A stretch of DNA of 32,134 nt from an uncultured Akkermansia sp. (lineage in GTDB: Bacteria; Verrucomicrobiota; Verrucomicrobiia; Verrucomicrobiales; Akkermansiaceae). The translations under genes were made by a program, and so were the position numbers. The notes under the pieces are model-generated. The model did not search any database. It saw only the letters and a program-made list of their open reading frames with translations, and was not told the DNA's origin. How positions within the stretch are numbered: position 1 is the first letter of the stretch; the number at the start of each line of letters is the position of its first letter. Positions 1 to 7,566 of the stretch are shown piece by piece. Location of the stretch: positions 1 to 32,134 of the forward strand of contig CANRET010000024.1 of NCBI GenBank assembly GCA_947629715.1, written 5' to 3'.

Positions 1-338
1 CGTCACTATTTTACCCCTCTCTTCTCATGACCTCAACTCTTTCTGTCATATGTTGCTTTTGTTCTTGCAATTCACAAATCCGCTTTTGTTTACGATTTGA
101 TCTCTCTGAGAGTCGCGTCAAGCGCAGCAATCCGCCGTTGGACGAGTCAAAAAGAACCAGAGGGTGCGTTCCGCATGCTGAGGAGCTTGTCAAAGGAGAA
201 GCGAGAGGCAAATGAAATCAATTTTCGGGATGATGAGCTGAAAAGTTTTGCGATGAAGGCAATTACTTTTTGATCAGTCCCGGGAAATGAATTTTTAGCG
301 GAGCAAGGAATGCGTTTTTCAATGCAGCTGCAAAGGAG
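1..338. other. Left-edge stretch without a convincing gene
   Basis: No recognisable gene. On the plus strand one frame is open from 31 to a TGA at 271-273, about 80 codons. It has no ATG before position 174 and only a TTG at 97. Its C-terminal part is hydrophilic and could be a small protein or a gene relic, but I recognise no family. The other short frames here have no recognisable content. Confidence 0.4.
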
Positions 339-1274
339 TCAGGTGAGACCGAGGGACCAGCGCAAGTACTTGAGAGACTCTTCCCATACCTTGGCGTTAG
401 TGCTGCCGAGTACCACGACAATGGCAGAGCATCCGCGTATAGAGCCGCAGGATATAAGACACTTTCCGGCGGCGTTGGTATAGCCTGTTTTCATGCCTTG
501 CACCCAAGAGTACCGTTGAAGCAATTTATTAGTGGACTTAATGGTGCGCAGTGTGCCGTCCGCCATGCGGAACTTGTACTCCGGGATATTGATACAGCGA
601 CGGATGTTGGGGTTATTGTAGGCGTAGCACGCCGCAAGAGCCATGTCATAGGCGGTGGAATATTGCTGAGCGGGCAGGCCGTTCGGGTTGGCAAAGTGAG
701 TGTTGTACATGCGCATGCGGCGCGCACGCGCATTCATGCGGTTCACGAAGGCATCCACACTTCCGGCTGTATCGCGCGCGAGCGTTAAAGCAACGTCATT
801 GTAACTGCCGGTGAGCATGACACGCAGGAGATCTCCTCGTCGGTAGCTTGTTCCGGGTTTTAAGCTGAGTTTAATTGGCGGCACTGCTTCATCCTGCTGT
901 TTTATCGTGACCATTTTATTGAGATTCCCGGCATCAAGTACACAGAGAGCGGTCACAATTTTTTGAGTGCTGGCTACTTGGCGGCGCGCGTGGGCATTAT
1001 GTTGGTACAGCACGTGTCCGGTGCGAGGATCAATGACGCAGACGGCTGCGCAATTTGGAACAGGCGCCGGCGTGGCAGGTTTCGCAAGTGGTCTGGCCTG
1101 CCTGAGGGATGTCCCGTTTATACCGACCGATGTTCGTGGTTGTTGAATGGCACGTTGCCCCGGCGTTTGTTGAGATGGGCGATTTCCGTACGCATACCCC
1201 GCGCCCGGTTGCGTCTGACAAGCATTTGTCAGGACAATCGCTGCAATTGCCATGACCAGAAAACCCTTGCGCAT
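339..1274 (-). CDS. D-alanyl-D-alanine carboxypeptidase-like serine peptidase (S11 / PBP5-type)
   Basis: This is a penicillin-binding-protein-type serine peptidase, expected to trim the terminal D-Ala from peptidoglycan stem peptides in the periplasm. All three active-site motifs are visible, numbered from the ATG at 1274: SxxK as Ser102-Thr-Gln-Lys105, SxN as Ser157-Tyr-Asn159, and Lys262-Thr-Gly. The N-terminus is a hydrophobic signal segment (residues 4-18) ending in Asn-Ala-Cys19. That is only an imperfect lipobox, so secreted or lipid-anchored are both possible. Residues 20-75 are a Pro/Gln-rich linker. At 311 residues the protein stops soon after the catalytic domain and lacks the usual PBP5 C-terminal beta domain and amphipathic anchor. 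A longer frame reaches a TTG at 1310, but that codon lies in the promoter -35 box, so I chose the ATG at 1274. The family call is firm; the exact substrate is inferred. Confidence 0.88.
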   Translation of the reverse strand: MRKGFLVMAIAAIVLTNACQTQPGAGYAYGNRPSQQTPGQRAIQQPRTSVGINGTSLRQARPLAKPATPAPVPNCAAVCVIDPRTGHVLYQHNAHARRQVASTQKIVTALCVLDAGNLNKMVTIKQQDEAVPPIKLSLKPGTSYRRGDLLRVMLTGSYNDVALTLARDTAGSVDAFVNRMNARARRMRMYNTHFANPNGLPAQQYSTAYDMALAACYAYNNPNIRRCINIPEYKFRMADGTLRTIKSTNKLLQRYSWVQGMKTGYTNAAGKCLISCGSIRGCSAIVVVLGSTNAKVWEESLKYLRWSLGLT

Positions 1275-1281
1275 GGGCGGG

Positions 1282-1310
1282 AGCATACACTCATGATCAG
1301 CTCTTGTCAA
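1282..1310 (-). promoter_or_regulatory. Promoter of the carboxypeptidase gene, apparently leaderless
   Basis: On the minus strand TTGACA (1310-1305) is followed by exactly 17 bp and TATGCT (1287-1282). Only 7 nt separate the -10 box from the ATG at 1274. Initiation at the usual 6-8 nt would fall on or next to the A of ATG, giving a leaderless message. No Shine-Dalgarno sequence is visible. Confidence 0.6.
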
Positions 1311-1529
1311 GCATAGGCAATTGCATCGGAACGCGAGTATCCGTTATGTCACAAACGGAAGCAACGAGTGGCATCTTGTGTTGGGAGAGCAGCACATTTC
1401 GTTCAGATGCGCTCGCGTTCCTTTTTGAATTAACTTGTGACAGGGTTCCGCTACTCGCTATCTTGGGGCGCACGATGAACACCGCTTTCGCGAGGACGCC
1501 ATCCCGAACATGAGCAGGGAGATATTGCC

Positions 1530-3239
1530 CTATGCGCGACCCGCCTCCCGGGAAAGATGACGCAACCAACGACTTTGGGGAAGAGCTGCGGCTTGTGCGG
1601 CGGTGAAGGACATGCGCGGACGCCAATTGATGCCGCCTTGGACGCCTGGCAGGTTAAGACGCATCGGCACGTCGAAGAGTTCTGTCCACATAAGGGTTGC
1701 GTAGTTGGCGCGGCTCATGAGCAAAGCGCGGTAGAGGGCCGTTTTGATTTGGGCGCTCCAGGGAGTCATGCTCTGTTTTTTATTGAGACCGGCGTAATCG
1801 CCCAAGCGGCAGAGAGTTTCCCCGCAATCGCGGGCAATGCGCAGAGTTTCTCGCAAGGCGTCATCCATGGGGAGCGAGGCATTTGCTGCCGCTCGGCGAC
1901 CGTCTTCTACGCGTGAGTACCATTCGCTCCAATCATTGCACAGAGGCGGGAAATCGTGCGTAGCGAAGGTTGCAAACGAGCAGGGATTGTACGTATCGCC
2001 TTTGATGATTCGACCGAGCGGGTCGCATTCCCAGTGAGGAATTTTAAAGCCGGCAATGCGCAGACGCGAGAGATCCGGGCGCACGTAGTCCGGAACGCAT
2101 CCTAAGTCTTCGCCAATGACGATGGGGCCCGGTGTAGCGCGAAGAATTGTGCGCAGCAGGGTATCGCCTTGCATAAGGTTAGCGCGGCGTTGTTCAGGAG
2201 TGTCGTCGGGATGCGGTCGGAAGCCGGGACGTCGTCCCTGGCACTTGGCTGCCGCTTCATCCGGGGAGAGAGGGAGAAACTCTGCATTGTGAGTCGGCAT
2301 CCAGGGAAAAGCGTAGATGCGGTAGAAGCCCAAGATATGATCAATACGGTACATGCTGAACACCTCCGTTAATTTACGGATGCGCTGTACCCACCATGCC
2401 ATGCCGTCATTGAGCATCACGTCCCAGCGGTAGAGAGGGATGCCCCAATTTTGTCCCCACTTAGCAGTAAAAGGATCTTCTGCAAAGTTGCCTTCTGCCG
2501 GTGCGCCGCCGCTCCAGTCCATGTCGAAAAGGTGGCGATTAAAAAAAACATCCGCGCTTGCTACAGAAAGCCCGATGGGCACATCCCCCATGAGCAGCAC
2601 ACCTTTCTCATCGGCATGTTTTCGCACCATGCTCCACTCGCGTGCGCAAAGCCACTGCAGCCACTGGCGATATTGTTTTTGGCGCATGGCCTGCGGATCA
2701 TGCAACACAAAGTCGCGCGCCACATCGGTATCTTGCACTGGCCAAGTCCACCACGCCGTGGAGTTGAAAGCGATACTCAGGACGCGAAAGTTCGCGTAAT
2801 CCTCAAGCCACGCACGCTCTCGCTCCACCCAAGCGGCAAAATCAACACGGAGCGACTCGTATTGTTCCTCGCGACAAAAATTTCCCCATGCTTCACGGAG
2901 GAGCGCACGCTTGTAAGATCGTACGCGCGGGTAATCCACCAGGTCTCGAGCTGCAGGAAATTGCAGGGGAGGCAAACCCACAGGAGAGGGGGGCAACGGA
3001 TGAGGGATGCCTGGTACACGTTCCAAACTCAGATAAAGGGGTTCAAATGCTACAGAACTGACGGAAGAATAGGGCGAAGGGGCGTCCTCATCTCCCAGTT
3101 CGTTCACGGGTAAGAGTTGCAAAAAGCCCACTCCATGATCAGCCGCCCAGTCAATCCATTCCTCCAGCGCCATCAGATCTCCGAGCCCCGCGTCCGGATC
3201 CCGTCGCAGTGAGAAAAGCGGGAGCAACACGCCTGTCAT
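1530..3239 (-). CDS. malQ: 4-alpha-glucanotransferase (GH77, amylomaltase / disproportionating enzyme)
   Basis: This enzyme transfers alpha-1,4-glucan segments between maltodextrins and glucose, in cytoplasmic maltodextrin or glycogen metabolism. From the ATG at 3239 (569 residues) the family landmarks appear in order. The N-terminus carries the Gly-Val-Leu-Leu-Pro and Phe-Ser-Leu-Arg motifs. Asp-Val-Pro-Ile-Gly is near 219, and the Trp-Gly-Gln-Asn-Trp-Gly substrate loop is near 261. The nucleophile Asp300 lies in Arg-Ile-Asp-His, the acid/base Glu377 in Gly-Glu-Asp-Leu-Gly, and Asp429 in Ala-Thr-His-Asp. The length suits the short bacterial amylomaltase type without long N-terminal insertions. 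A second ATG at 3254 would add five residues; I prefer 3239 because family homology begins there. The gene starts about 43 bp after the SDR-like gene on the same strand, so the two are probably cotranscribed. Confidence 0.93.
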   Translation of the reverse strand: MTGVLLPLFSLRRDPDAGLGDLMALEEWIDWAADHGVGFLQLLPVNELGDEDAPSPYSSVSSVAFEPLYLSLERVPGIPHPLPPSPVGLPPLQFPAARDLVDYPRVRSYKRALLREAWGNFCREEQYESLRVDFAAWVERERAWLEDYANFRVLSIAFNSTAWWTWPVQDTDVARDFVLHDPQAMRQKQYRQWLQWLCAREWSMVRKHADEKGVLLMGDVPIGLSVASADVFFNRHLFDMDWSGGAPAEGNFAEDPFTAKWGQNWGIPLYRWDVMLNDGMAWWVQRIRKLTEVFSMYRIDHILGFYRIYAFPWMPTHNAEFLPLSPDEAAAKCQGRRPGFRPHPDDTPEQRRANLMQGDTLLRTILRATPGPIVIGEDLGCVPDYVRPDLSRLRIAGFKIPHWECDPLGRIIKGDTYNPCSFATFATHDFPPLCNDWSEWYSRVEDGRRAAANASLPMDDALRETLRIARDCGETLCRLGDYAGLNKKQSMTPWSAQIKTALYRALLMSRANYATLMWTELFDVPMRLNLPGVQGGINWRPRMSFTAAQAAALPQSRWLRHLSREAGRA

Positions 3240-3282
3240 GCGTCGCCTTTGCATCGCGGCCTATTCCAGCAGATTGAGAGAA

Positions 3283-4083
3283 TTATGTACACACCGATTG
3301 AAAGAAGAAGAGGAGAAGTTCCAGCTGATCTTCACGTGTGACCAAGTATCCGTCTTTTGGGTCAAGCCATTGAAACGAATGAATCGAAGTGCGGTTGGAT
3401 CCCTTGGGTTGGTCAGGCTCATAATCAAGCAGACGATCCTCCAGTTCCGGCCGCAGGGCTTGAACGATTTCTTGGGTTGTGAGCGGCGGCATAGCCGGAA
3501 TGATGGAGTGGATGCCCAAGGGAATACAGCGTTCTACGTCTCCGAGGATACGGCGCGAAAAATAAAGCTGGCGCTTTTCAAAGGGAGCAAAGGGCAGCCT
3601 CCCCTTGCCTTTCGGCGGGGTGATCATGGCATCCATCAGGTCATTAAAACCGGAACTTTCATGCGATACAATTTCAGGCAGATGCACGTTGAGTACGCGA
3701 CCGTATTGCCGATTCACCTCTCGGTACAGAGTAATGCGTCGCTGCACAAAGGGATCGTTGCTTTTTTCGAACGGTGGCGTGTTTTCATCTGCATCCTCCG
3801 GAAGCATATCGCAAGTGGTCACATACACGGTAAACTCCGGCTTAATATCTGCCAGATGGGTGAGTAGCTGATACGTTTGCAGCTCATCCATGTCAGGCGT
3901 TCTGCGCATGCGCGCCGGGCCATCAGCCACAGCGGGGTCCAGACACACGAGCATGCGAAAGCTATGACCAAGGGTACGCTGAAAATCCTCCTTGTCAATC
4001 AAGTAATCAAAGTGACGTCGATTCGTCCAATATTTTCCCAGCAGAGTGCTGGCTCCTAGAAACGCTGTGGCCGGGGATGACAT
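3283..4083 (-). CDS. SDR / NAD-dependent epimerase-like protein, function unknown
   Basis: A 266-residue protein resembling a degenerate extended short-chain dehydrogenase. It starts with a compressed glycine-rich motif, Gly-Ala-Ser-Thr-Leu-Leu-Gly at residues 9-15, where NAD-dependent epimerases have their dinucleotide-binding turn. A hydrophobic strand follows near 90-97 (Phe-Thr-Val-Tyr-Val-Thr-Thr), then a helix with Tyr-Gly-Arg leading into a strand (Val-Leu-Asn-Val-His-Leu-Pro). A late region reads like the epimerase 'Thr-xx-Glu-Ile' substrate-domain segment. The classical YxxxK catalytic pair is not obvious, so activity is doubtful. It sits directly upstream of malQ, which suggests carbohydrate metabolism, but that is context only. 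The start ATG at 4083 has a purine stretch (AGGAAG) about 11 nt upstream. The gene is likely real; the fold assignment is tentative. Confidence 0.6.
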   Translation of the reverse strand: MSSPATAFLGASTLLGKYWTNRRHFDYLIDKEDFQRTLGHSFRMLVCLDPAVADGPARMRRTPDMDELQTYQLLTHLADIKPEFTVYVTTCDMLPEDADENTPPFEKSNDPFVQRRITLYREVNRQYGRVLNVHLPEIVSHESSGFNDLMDAMITPPKGKGRLPFAPFEKRQLYFSRRILGDVERCIPLGIHSIIPAMPPLTTQEIVQALRPELEDRLLDYEPDQPKGSNRTSIHSFQWLDPKDGYLVTREDQLELLLFFFQSVCT

Positions 4084-4106
4084 GGATGAAGACTTCCTAC
4101 GGGTTC

Positions 4107-4135
4107 ACTCTACCACAGGAGTGTAATTTTTGCAA
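4107..4135 (-). promoter_or_regulatory. Possible promoter of the SDR-like / malQ pair
   Basis: On the minus strand TTGCAA (4135-4130), 17 bp and TAGAGT (4112-4107) match four of six positions at each box. The predicted message would have a leader of roughly 17 nt before the ATG at 4083. It is weaker than the other promoters in the window. Confidence 0.33.
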
Positions 4136-4255
4136 ACCAAAACCCTTGGACATAGGGCAAAACGCATTCAGCATTTCTAAATCTTCAGGGAAAGGAAAAC
4201 GGGAAAACAACAGGGCTTTATTCAAGATTTTTTTGCAGATGCGAATAATTTTGCA

Positions 4256-4274
4256 GTGCGCATAGTATGCGCGC
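4256..4274. terminator. Short perfect hairpin downstream of the hexosaminidase gene
   Basis: GTGCGCAT and ATGCGCGC form an 8-bp stem, including one G-T pair, around a 3-nt loop. It lies about 60 bp past the end of the GH20 gene. There is no clean T tract directly after it on either strand, so termination or transcript stabilisation is only a guess. The rest of 4136-4333 holds nothing I can assign. Confidence 0.3.
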
Positions 4275-4333
4275 TCGTTGTAGTCGGATTTTTTTACTGC
4301 AAACAGGTAATCACAGCAGGTTTCTCCCGTTGA

Positions 4334-6598
4334 TTATTGGATTTGAAGCGAAAAGATTTTGCCGTGGAATGACGGGGCGAGTGTTTGAAGGGGAAGCACG
4401 AAAGAAGAAATGAGTTCCCTGGTACGTGGGCGGAAGTTTTCATCGACGCAGAGCGCAGAGTTAAGACGCATGCGCGAGATAAGTTCGCCATCCAGCAGAA
4501 GCTTGGTATGGTTGGGGGTGCCGATGAGTTCCAGCTTCACGCGTTTGCCGACAGGCAATTTGGCCTCATAGGCGAATTCAGTGCCATTCGCGCGGCGAAA
4601 GCCGATGCAACCGTCTTTCATCACGCCGATGAGCTGCCCTGTCGGGGAGGAGAGCAGTATCTGCTCTTCGCCTTCCGGAGCTGCTTGCAGCTCCAGCTCC
4701 ATGGTGAGATGGTAGTCAGGACCGCAGTCGGGGAGGTCAAGGGGAGAGTGGAGCCGTTCGGGAGAGATGGTGATCGGCTGCGTATTTTTACGCGTATGAA
4801 GGGGGTTGCATCCGGGGACTTGGCCGATGGATTGTGCTAAAGCGCGATGTTGCTCGTAAGAGTCGGGAGGGGCAGAGAGTCCCCACATTTTTTGGCTAAG
4901 CGTGTCCAACGAGGAGGAGATGATGGGCCAGATGTCATACATGCCATAGCCGTTGTGGAGGAGATCGGTAGAGTCGTTCCACAGAGCGAAGGCGGCTCCG
5001 AGGAGCTGAGGATGACCGGCCGGCAATTTTTCCCGGTACATGATGTGGGGCTGCCAATGACCGTAGAGCCATGCGAGATTTTTATCCGCTCGGTAGTAAT
5101 TGGCGAAGGGGACGATGTAAAGGTAGGCGTCGCTGGTGTTGATGACGTCGAAGCCGAGTTCCACAGCTTCGCGCGCTTTCATCCATGTAGAGTTCCACAG
5201 ATTGAGCTGAACGCCCTTAGCGAGAACAGGAGTTTTGCCTGGCTTGGAACTTAAGCTGCCCCAGATGCGTGGGGTATGATGGCGGCTTTGCACGTAGCGC
5301 AGCAATCCATCCGCGTACCTGCGATAGTCTTCGGCATCTCCGAAGAACTCGTCTGCACCCACATGGATGACGTCGCAGCCTGCGAGAACGGCCGACTTGC
5401 CTGGCGCCGGAGGCACCAAGTACTCATCCAGCAAATTCTCCACGAAAGTGAGAGTTTCGGGGTCGGCGGCGTCCAACATTTCGCAGCGGCGTTTTTCATG
5501 GTAACGCATGGCGCCCTTATAGATGAGATCGGGGCGCAAACGAGTGAAAGCGAGGGCATGACCAGGGGTGTCGAACTCCGGCACGATGCGTACGCCGCGC
5601 TTCCGGGCGTAGGTCACGAGTTCTTTGAATTCTTCCTTGGTGTATGAGACGTCTGAAGAAGTGAGAGGGGAACCATCCGGACCTTTCTGTGAAGACTCGA
5701 GGCGGAAGGCGGCATAGCTTTCCTTGAAGGGATCTCGCTTGGCGTCCACATATTTTTCGTGGAAGATGAAGTTATTGTTGATGACGAGGTGCAGGTCGTT
5801 CATCTTGTACCAGGACATGGCATTGATGACATCCCGGAGTTCGCTGAGGGTGTAGGGCAGGCGCGCAGCGTCCAAGACAAAGCCGCGCACGGGATAGCGA
5901 GGAAAGTCGATGATTTCCCCGCAGGGGACGCCTCCGTCGTGTGTGCGCATAATTTGTTGCACGGTACGGAGAGCCCACACAGCGCCTTGGTCGGAATAAG
6001 CTGTGATATGGAGGTGTTTCGGGGAAATGACGATACGGTATCCCTCTTCGCCGTAGATGGGGTCCTTGGTGAATTCAATACTGATGTCGTATTGAGGATC
6101 ATCGTAGGCCTCACGCACAGGCAAACCGGAAACGGCGTGCAGGGTTTCTTTCACAAAATCGTAAAGGCCGCGTGAACCAACGCGAATCTCACCTTGCGGC
6201 TTCCACATGCCTTCCGCTCCTTTCCACTGGAGGATGGCAGGAATGACGGCCGGCTTGGGATTGGAGCCCGCAGGCACGTCAGTTTTCCAATTTGCAGGCA
6301 CATTGACGGTGAAATCGGGGCTGTCTGCGTGCTTGCCGTCTTTGGTGACGCGTAGGAATACGGAGACAGGAGTGTCGGAAATGACGTCCTGTGACACCGA
6401 GCCATCAGGACCGATGATCTGTTCATAATCTACGCCGCCCAGCTCGACTTGCGCCCCCTCCACTTGAGGCAGCACAAGGCGCTTACCCGTCGCGTCCAGA
6501 GTGGGCGCCGACAGGGCGTCCGCAATTTCTTGCGGCGACTGTGCGGACAGGGGCAGGGCGGCAATCATCATTATGATCAGTTGTTGGAATGCTTTCAT
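4334..6598 (-). CDS. Secreted GH20 beta-N-acetylhexosaminidase with C-terminal beta-sandwich-like region
   Basis: An exo-enzyme that should release terminal beta-linked GlcNAc or GalNAc from glycans such as mucin or chitin oligosaccharides by substrate-assisted catalysis. From the ATG at 6598 (754 residues) there is a signal peptide at 1-19 ending Leu-Ser-Ala. An N-terminal region follows, then a GH20b-like domain around 140-230. The catalytic barrel runs from about 235 (Asp-Phe-Pro-Arg-Tyr-Pro, Arg-Gly-Phe) and includes Pro-Glu-Phe-Asp-x-Pro-Gly-His near 340-347. The catalytic pair Asp416-Glu417 lies in His-Val-Gly-Ala-Asp-Glu-Phe. The last 130 or so residues look like a concanavalin/LamG-type beta-sandwich, possibly for carbohydrate binding. 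A longer frame to 6703 would put 35 extra residues before an obvious signal peptide, so it is rejected. No Shine-Dalgarno is seen. Export and chemistry are firm; the natural substrate is inferred. Confidence 0.92.
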   Translation of the reverse strand: MKAFQQLIIMMIAALPLSAQSPQEIADALSAPTLDATGKRLVLPQVEGAQVELGGVDYEQIIGPDGSVSQDVISDTPVSVFLRVTKDGKHADSPDFTVNVPANWKTDVPAGSNPKPAVIPAILQWKGAEGMWKPQGEIRVGSRGLYDFVKETLHAVSGLPVREAYDDPQYDISIEFTKDPIYGEEGYRIVISPKHLHITAYSDQGAVWALRTVQQIMRTHDGGVPCGEIIDFPRYPVRGFVLDAARLPYTLSELRDVINAMSWYKMNDLHLVINNNFIFHEKYVDAKRDPFKESYAAFRLESSQKGPDGSPLTSSDVSYTKEEFKELVTYARKRGVRIVPEFDTPGHALAFTRLRPDLIYKGAMRYHEKRRCEMLDAADPETLTFVENLLDEYLVPPAPGKSAVLAGCDVIHVGADEFFGDAEDYRRYADGLLRYVQSRHHTPRIWGSLSSKPGKTPVLAKGVQLNLWNSTWMKAREAVELGFDVINTSDAYLYIVPFANYYRADKNLAWLYGHWQPHIMYREKLPAGHPQLLGAAFALWNDSTDLLHNGYGMYDIWPIISSSLDTLSQKMWGLSAPPDSYEQHRALAQSIGQVPGCNPLHTRKNTQPITISPERLHSPLDLPDCGPDYHLTMELELQAAPEGEEQILLSSPTGQLIGVMKDGCIGFRRANGTEFAYEAKLPVGKRVKLELIGTPNHTKLLLDGELISRMRLNSALCVDENFRPRTRELISSFVLPLQTLAPSFHGKIFSLQIQ

Positions 6599-6764
6599 CG
6601 GAAAAGACGTCACAATAAGAATACGCGTCCAGCTGCAGTTGGCTTTCAAAAAAAGAAAAGGAAAATTCACGCCCTTGCGCGAAAGTTCGAGGGGAAGAAC
6701 CAACCCGGAGACACCGATGCCGCATGCCGGTTAACGGTCCTTGCCATCCGCAATGCGAGTGTTC

Positions 6765-7463
6765 TCAACAGCACGGTGGCCGTGTTGGTAACCCGTAACT
6801 TGAATCGGATTGACCTTTCATTTGTCGAATGGCTTCGGCCATGTCGGGCGCGCGAAAAGTTGAGCTGCCGGCCACCAGACAATCGGCGCCTGCATCGCGG
6901 CAGAGAGGCGCTTGCTTTGGGCTGATGCCGCCGTCCATCTGAATCAGAAAATGCAGGCGCTGCCGGGAGCGCTCATCGCGCAGGAAGCGGACTTTGTCGA
7001 GGACCTCGGGCATGAAGCTCTGACCACCAAAGCCGGGAACAACACTCATGACAAGCATCAGATCCACCTCTTTCAGATAGTTCAAAGCAGCTTCAGCGGG
7101 AGTGGCCGGGTTGATAACTAAACCGGCCTTGACGCCGGCATTGCGGATGGCAGCGAGAGTGGCATGCAGGTCCACCGCCCCTTCGTGCTCTACGTGGATA
7201 CTGATAAGATTCATACCGGCCGCAAGGAAGCGAGGCAGGTAGTGGTCTGGCGCGTTGATCATGAGGTGCGCATCCAAAAAGGCGTCATCCGGGACGCTGC
7301 GGCGGATGGCGGCGCAGACGTCCGGACCGAACGATATGTTGTCCACAAAGGCTCCATCCATTACATCTAGGTGCAGCCAGTCAGCCCCGGCTTCCAGCGC
7401 CCGGTGGGCTTCGTGTCCAATCTGTCGAAAGTCGCAGGCCAGCATGGAAGGGGCGATGAGCAT
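6765..7463 (-). CDS. rpe: Ribulose-phosphate 3-epimerase
   Basis: Interconverts ribulose 5-phosphate and xylulose 5-phosphate in the cytoplasmic pentose phosphate pathway. The protein is 232 residues from the ATG at 7463, the normal family size, and covers the complete TIM barrel. The metal and catalytic residues are all in place: Ser6, His31, Asp33, Met35, His66 (in Asp-Ala-His-Leu-Met) and Asp177 (in Met-Asp-Gly-Gly). The phosphate-site motif Val-Val-Pro-Gly-Phe-Gly-Gly-Gln is at 141-148. The frame stays open to 7613, but the extra 50 residues have no family similarity and run through the promoter, so they are not translated. The gene is divergent from efp and has its own promoter. The last dozen or so residues are Ser/Pro/Cys-rich and look like a lineage-specific tail. 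Confidence 0.95.
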   Translation of the reverse strand: MLIAPSMLACDFRQIGHEAHRALEAGADWLHLDVMDGAFVDNISFGPDVCAAIRRSVPDDAFLDAHLMINAPDHYLPRFLAAGMNLISIHVEHEGAVDLHATLAAIRNAGVKAGLVINPATPAEAALNYLKEVDLMLVMSVVPGFGGQSFMPEVLDKVRFLRDERSRQRLHFLIQMDGGISPKQAPLCRDAGADCLVAGSSTFRAPDMAEAIRQMKGQSDSSYGLPTRPPCC

Positions 7464-7469
7464 GTCACG

Positions 7470-7498
7470 AGCATAACTGCTGCTGTAGAATATGTCAA
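7470..7498 (-). promoter_or_regulatory. Promoter of rpe, apparently leaderless
   Basis: On the minus strand TTGACA (7498-7493), exactly 17 bp and TATGCT (7475-7470) leave 6 nt before the ATG at 7463. The predicted transcription start falls at the start codon itself. The hexamers are identical to those of the carboxypeptidase promoter. Confidence 0.68.
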
Positions 7499-7528
7499 TA
7501 CGATTCACATTGAGCAAAACAATTGGAC

Positions 7529-7557
7529 TTGACATTGCCGTGGGGGGATGGTAGGCT
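7529..7557 (+). promoter_or_regulatory. Promoter of efp, nearly leaderless
   Basis: TTGACA at 7529-7534 and 17 bp of spacer lead to a weak -10 box, TAGGCT, at 7552-7557. It ends 9 nt before the ATG at 7567, so the leader would be about 0-3 nt. It diverges from the rpe promoter; the two -35 boxes are 30 bp apart. Confidence 0.5.
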
Positions 7558-7566
7558 CCCCCGCAT

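Noticed and set aside
2451-3113. 220-codon plus-strand open frame within malQ
   Set aside because: Opposite strand of a conserved GH77 enzyme; no recognisable motif.
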